DNA from: UBA5972 sp964466385 | GTDB taxonomy: Bacteria; Pseudomonadota; Alphaproteobacteria; Rhodobacterales; Rhodobacteraceae | DNA length: 18,150 nucleotides | Assembly: GCA_964466385.1 (NCBI GenBank) | Contig: CAYXNM010000045.1 | Coordinates: forward strand, 1 to 18,150 | Direction of reading: 5' to 3' | Position numbers and translations under genes: made by a program | Shown here: positions 15,473-18,150 of the stretch, in pieces | Layout of the letters: every line of letters starts with the position of its first letter | Numbering within the stretch: the stretch's first letter is position 1 | Notes under the pieces: model-generated | Databases searched by the model: none | Told to the model about the DNA's origin: nothing | What the model saw: the letters and a program-made list of their open reading frames with translations, nothing else

Positions 15473-16621
15473 TCAGAGGATAACATCCGCAAGCGCTTTT
15501 GGGTGGTCTGTCAGTTGTTCGTACCCTGTTTCGGTCACGATGAAACTGTCCCCCACCTGCGCGCGGAAGCTTTTGGATACAGTGACAGAGCCATCAACCG
15601 CCAACACCATCCCCGGTTCCAGTATTGTCTTGTCGCCGGTCACAAGCTCGGGGCTTTCCAGAAAACTGAACCCTGTCGCGCGACCGCAGCGAAACGGATA
15701 GCCAAACCCCGCCGCGCTGATGACTTCGGCATAGGCCTGATGAACGGTTTCAGCCGTCACCCCGGCCCGCAGGACGCCAAGCGCGGCTTTCTGGCTGGCC
15801 ACGGCGATTTCATAGCCGCGGGCCTGCGCATCGTCCCGGACCTCTCCGATCCAGAATGTCCGGTCAAACCCCAGCTTGAAACGGTGAAAATTGGTCATCC
15901 CGCAAAAACACAAAAACACGGGTTCGCCGCGATGCATGATTTTTGTCGAGGCGCGGTGGTGCGGTTTTGAAATTTCCTCGCCGGAGGCCATGATTTGCAG
16001 AAAATGGGTGTTGGGCGACATGGACGTATCGTCATAATGCGCGGCCAGCAACGCGGCCGCTTTACGCGTTCCCGCTTCCGAAATTGTCAGCGCGACTTCG
16101 AATTCGGCCACCCCGTCGCCGATTGCCGCGCGTCCCGCCGACATCATCGCGTTTGCCACCTGCCCCGCATGCCGCGCCAGTTGGCGTTCTTCGGGCGATT
16201 TGATCTTGCGCATGTCCCGAAGGACCGGCGCAACATCGCGAATTCCAAGCGCGCCGGCTTGTGCATCCACGTAAGACCGCACAAGGGGCGGCATCCTGTC
16301 GGGTTCAATGCCAACCGTGCGGCAGTTTTCAATCAATGCAGGCAGGTCGGCGCGCCAGGCATCCCCCGCCCCGTCATTCCAAAACGAAAACCGGTCCACC
16401 CGTGCCGCTGCCAGCGCCATTGTTTTTTCCATGCTCGGCGTGATCAGAACACTTTCACCAGACCGCGAGACGGCCAAAATGGTCGGGCGGCCGAAATCCA
16501 TGTGCAGATAGTCGTAATAACCGGTCAGGTAATAGACATTGTCGTCGTCGGTAATCAGGGCGACGTCGATTCCGGTGTCCTTTAGCCGTCGGCGAAACGT
16601 GTCCATGCGTGTTTCAAACAT
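15473..16621 (-). CDS. M24 (creatinase/aminopeptidase P fold) protein lacking the usual metal ligands
   Basis: The 382-residue protein has the creatinase-like N-domain (VALITDDDNVYYLTGYYDY) and the pita-bread C-domain. The five metal ligands of aminopeptidase P are not conserved. The first Asp region reads LCFCGM (238-242), the second aligns with G251 before DRTFWIG, the His of GHGIGL becomes R314 in CGRATGF, the first Glu becomes D343 (VLAVDGSV), and the second becomes G357/D358 (QVGDSF). The conserved non-ligand His is kept at H221/H222 (SKPHHRAS). This pattern fits non-metal C-N hydrolases such as creatinase and the ectoine hydrolase DoeA/EutD rather than a peptidase. The gene overlaps the upstream M20 gene by 8 bases. 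Substrate unknown; a cyclic amidine, guanidino or amide compound is plausible. Confidence 0.85.
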   Translation of the reverse strand: MFETRMDTFRRRLKDTGIDVALITDDDNVYYLTGYYDYLHMDFGRPTILAVSRSGESVLITPSMEKTMALAAARVDRFSFWNDGAGDAWRADLPALIENCRTVGIEPDRMPPLVRSYVDAQAGALGIRDVAPVLRDMRKIKSPEERQLARHAGQVANAMMSAGRAAIGDGVAEFEVALTISEAGTRKAAALLAAHYDDTSMSPNTHFLQIMASGEEISKPHHRASTKIMHRGEPVFLCFCGMTNFHRFKLGFDRTFWIGEVRDDAQARGYEIAVASQKAALGVLRAGVTAETVHQAYAEVISAAGFGYPFRCGRATGFSFLESPELVTGDKTILEPGMVLAVDGSVTVSKSFRAQVGDSFIVTETGYEQLTDHPKALADVIL

Positions 16622-17795
16622 TCGAAGCCTCGTCGCTCAATTGCTGTTTGACCAGTGCCGCCCAAAGCGATGCACCCGGGACAAGTATATCGTCGTTAAA
16701 GTCGTAATCCGTCGCATGTAACGGTCTTGCATGGGCGCCCTCGGTCCCGTTGCCGAGCAGCAGAAAACATCCAGGCGCAAGTCCCGCCATATGGGAAAAA
16801 TCTTCGGAAAACAGCCTGGGGGCGCAGTCGCCATCGACGTTTTCGCCACCAAAGAGGACGCCTGCCGCCGCAACAACCGCCCTGACCGCGTTTGGGTGAT
16901 TGGTTGTCGGTGGGAAAATCGTGTCATAGGCGAGGTGGCCATGCACATCATGCGCAAGGCAGACGCCGTTTACGATCTGCCGCATCCGGCTTTCGATCGC
17001 CGCGTTCGTTTCCGGGCTGAGTGCGCGCGCATCCCCTGACAAGACAGCGCTTCCCGGCAAGGTATTCCGCCGTCCGTCCGTCACGAATTCCGTAACCGAA
17101 ACCACCCCGTTGAGGCCGGGATTGAGCTTTCTTGACACGATCGTCTGGAGTGTGTTGACAATCTCCGCGCCGACAGTGATCGCATCCACCCCCATATGAG
17201 GCAAGGCGGCGTGCCCTCCACGCGCGTCGATCCTGATTTCAAACAGGCTTTCGGAGGCCGTCATCGGCCCGGCCCGCGTCGCGACGGTTCCGGTTTTCAT
17301 GCCGGGCATGTTGTGAATGGCATAAACCTCGTCCACAGGGAACCTGTCAAAAAGGCCGTCCCTGATCATTGCATCCGCACCGCGGCCGTGCTCCTCGTTC
17401 GGTTGAAAGATGAAAACGACCCGTCCGTTGAAGTCCGGGCGCGCGGCCAGGTGCCGCGCCGCGCCCAGGAGCATCGTCGTATGCCCATCATGCCCGCAGG
17501 CGTGCATGACACCCCGGTTTTTCGATACATGGGCGTGCGTGCTTTCTTCGGAGATCGGCAGCGCATCCATGTCCGCGCGAAGTCCGATCGACCGTGTGGC
17601 GTTCCCGCGTTGAAGCACGCCGACCACCCCGGTTTGCCCCAGACCGCGATGCACCTTGATCCCGAAACTTTCCAGAAGGTCGGCCACCCGTGCAGAGGTT
17701 CGCTTTTCGTCAAAGCCCAATTCGGGGTGCCGGTGAAAATCATGGCGCCATGCGATCATTTCCGATTTCAGATATTCTGTGTCAGGTGGGGTCAA
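16614..17795 (-). CDS. M20-family amidohydrolase (hippurate hydrolase-like), TTG start
   Basis: The start is TTG at 17795, supported by GAGGAAG (17807-17801) five bases upstream. The 393-residue cytoplasmic enzyme has all expected two-metal ligands: C100 and H102 (MHACGHDGHT), E134/E135 (QPNEEHGRGAD), H161 (IHNMPG) and H360 (PLHATDYDFND). The lid/dimer domain includes GGHAALPHMGVDAI. Relatives remove acyl groups from N-acyl amino acids, such as hippurate or indoleacetyl conjugates. It is first in the operon with the M24 and EutA-like genes, so it may deacylate an N-acyl intermediate, though via a different family than DoeB/EutE of ectoine breakdown. Confidence 0.92.
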   Translation of the reverse strand: MTPPDTEYLKSEMIAWRHDFHRHPELGFDEKRTSARVADLLESFGIKVHRGLGQTGVVGVLQRGNATRSIGLRADMDALPISEESTHAHVSKNRGVMHACGHDGHTTMLLGAARHLAARPDFNGRVVFIFQPNEEHGRGADAMIRDGLFDRFPVDEVYAIHNMPGMKTGTVATRAGPMTASESLFEIRIDARGGHAALPHMGVDAITVGAEIVNTLQTIVSRKLNPGLNGVVSVTEFVTDGRRNTLPGSAVLSGDARALSPETNAAIESRMRQIVNGVCLAHDVHGHLAYDTIFPPTTNHPNAVRAVVAAAGVLFGGENVDGDCAPRLFSEDFSHMAGLAPGCFLLLGNGTEGAHARPLHATDYDFNDDILVPGASLWAALVKQQLSDEASNV

Positions 17796-18047
17796 ATTGT
17801 CTTCCTCGGGGCGGATCGTTGCCGCGATGTTATTGGGTTTGTCGCGCGATTACGAGAGAATTGCAGAGGCGGGTCAAGCGCGGACCGTTCGCTGGCCTGC
17901 GGCGCGCAGAACAGGGTCTAAAGCCGTTGAATTGCTCTTCAGAGCAGGCGGGCAATCGGATGGGCCCGCAAATCGCAGGCAACCTGCCCGGCACTGGTTG
18001 CGCCCTGGCGAAAGAAAATGCGCAAACAACCCGATCCAGGCCATTTT

Positions 18048-18072
18048 CCCGTTGCACACCTCCAACAACGGG
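18048..18072. repeat. Perfect 7-bp inverted repeat upstream of tRNA-fMet
   Basis: CCCGTTG and CAACGGG are separated by 11 bases, 28 bases before the tRNA. Without a T-tract it is more likely a protein-binding site or chance than a terminator. The rest of 17796-18099, about 300 bases between the divergent M20 gene and the tRNA, shows no convincing gene, 5S rRNA or conserved RNA. Confidence 0.35.
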
Positions 18073-18099
18073 ATTACGAGTGCCCCTCGTACACATTGG

Positions 18100-18150
<51 letters not shown>

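Noticed and set aside
15473..16621. DMSP lyase DddP, an M24-fold enzyme of roseobacters
   Set aside because: The protein is shorter than DddP and lacks the Asp, His and Glu metal ligands that DddP needs.
17196..17921. A 241-codon + frame opposite the M20 gene
   Set aside because: Antisense shadow of a gene with all metal ligands intact.
17900..18099. 5S rRNA or rRNA operon end before tRNA-fMet
   Set aside because: No 5S-like sequence is recognisable upstream, although tRNA-fMet often follows 5S in this group.

Overview
The window looks like a chromosomal stretch from an alphaproteobacterium, most probably a marine Rhodobacteraceae (Roseobacter-type) organism. The reasons are the moderately high GC, tight ATGA-type gene overlaps, the alphaproteobacterial initiator tRNA that begins with C at the right edge, and the gene families present. 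The assignment is inference from gene content; no rRNA or taxonomic marker protein lies in the window.

Region 1 (1-5690, + strand) is a catabolic operon that enters from the left. It encodes the C-terminal part of a ferredoxin-NADP reductase-type flavoprotein, a separate FAD subunit of a molybdenum hydroxylase, a fused [2Fe-2S]2/molybdopterin subunit, and a 6-hydroxynicotinate reductase-like iron-sulfur protein. Together they can hydroxylate an N-heterocyclic acid and then reduce the ring with ferredoxin electrons. This fits a reductive nicotinate-type pathway, although the true substrate is not proven.

Region 2 (5742-12638) looks like one regulated redox system. A QseC-like histidine kinase and an OmpR-family regulator (- strand) are divergent from a small exported PepSY protein and a cytochrome b561 (+ strand). 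After a terminator comes a second + operon: an exported DUF2271 protein, a PepSY-transmembrane/flavodoxin/FNR fusion, and an ApbE flavin transferase. Both + operons carry the same elaborate operator: 16-bp arms of the form CTTAC-N3-AACCTGAA, inverted, exactly 17 nt apart, containing an A-tract, and 95-97 nt before the first start codon. This suggests that the two-component system controls both operons. The likely output is electron transfer from NADPH across the membrane through hemes to a covalently flavinylated periplasmic DUF2271 protein, alongside a quinol-linked cytochrome b561/PepSY pair.

Region 3 (12639-14535) holds an intergenic stretch rich in inverted repeats, an isolated divergent uroporphyrinogen decarboxylase/corrinoid methyltransferase-family gene that probably starts at CTG, and a small two-cysteine hypothetical gene.

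Region 4 (14662-17795, - strand) is a three-gene operon: an M20 amidohydrolase, a creatinase-fold M24 protein that has lost the usual metal ligands, and a maleate isomerase/EutA-like two-cysteine protein. It recalls ectoine-utilisation clusters but lacks their other genes. A stand-alone tRNA-fMet gene is cut by the right edge.
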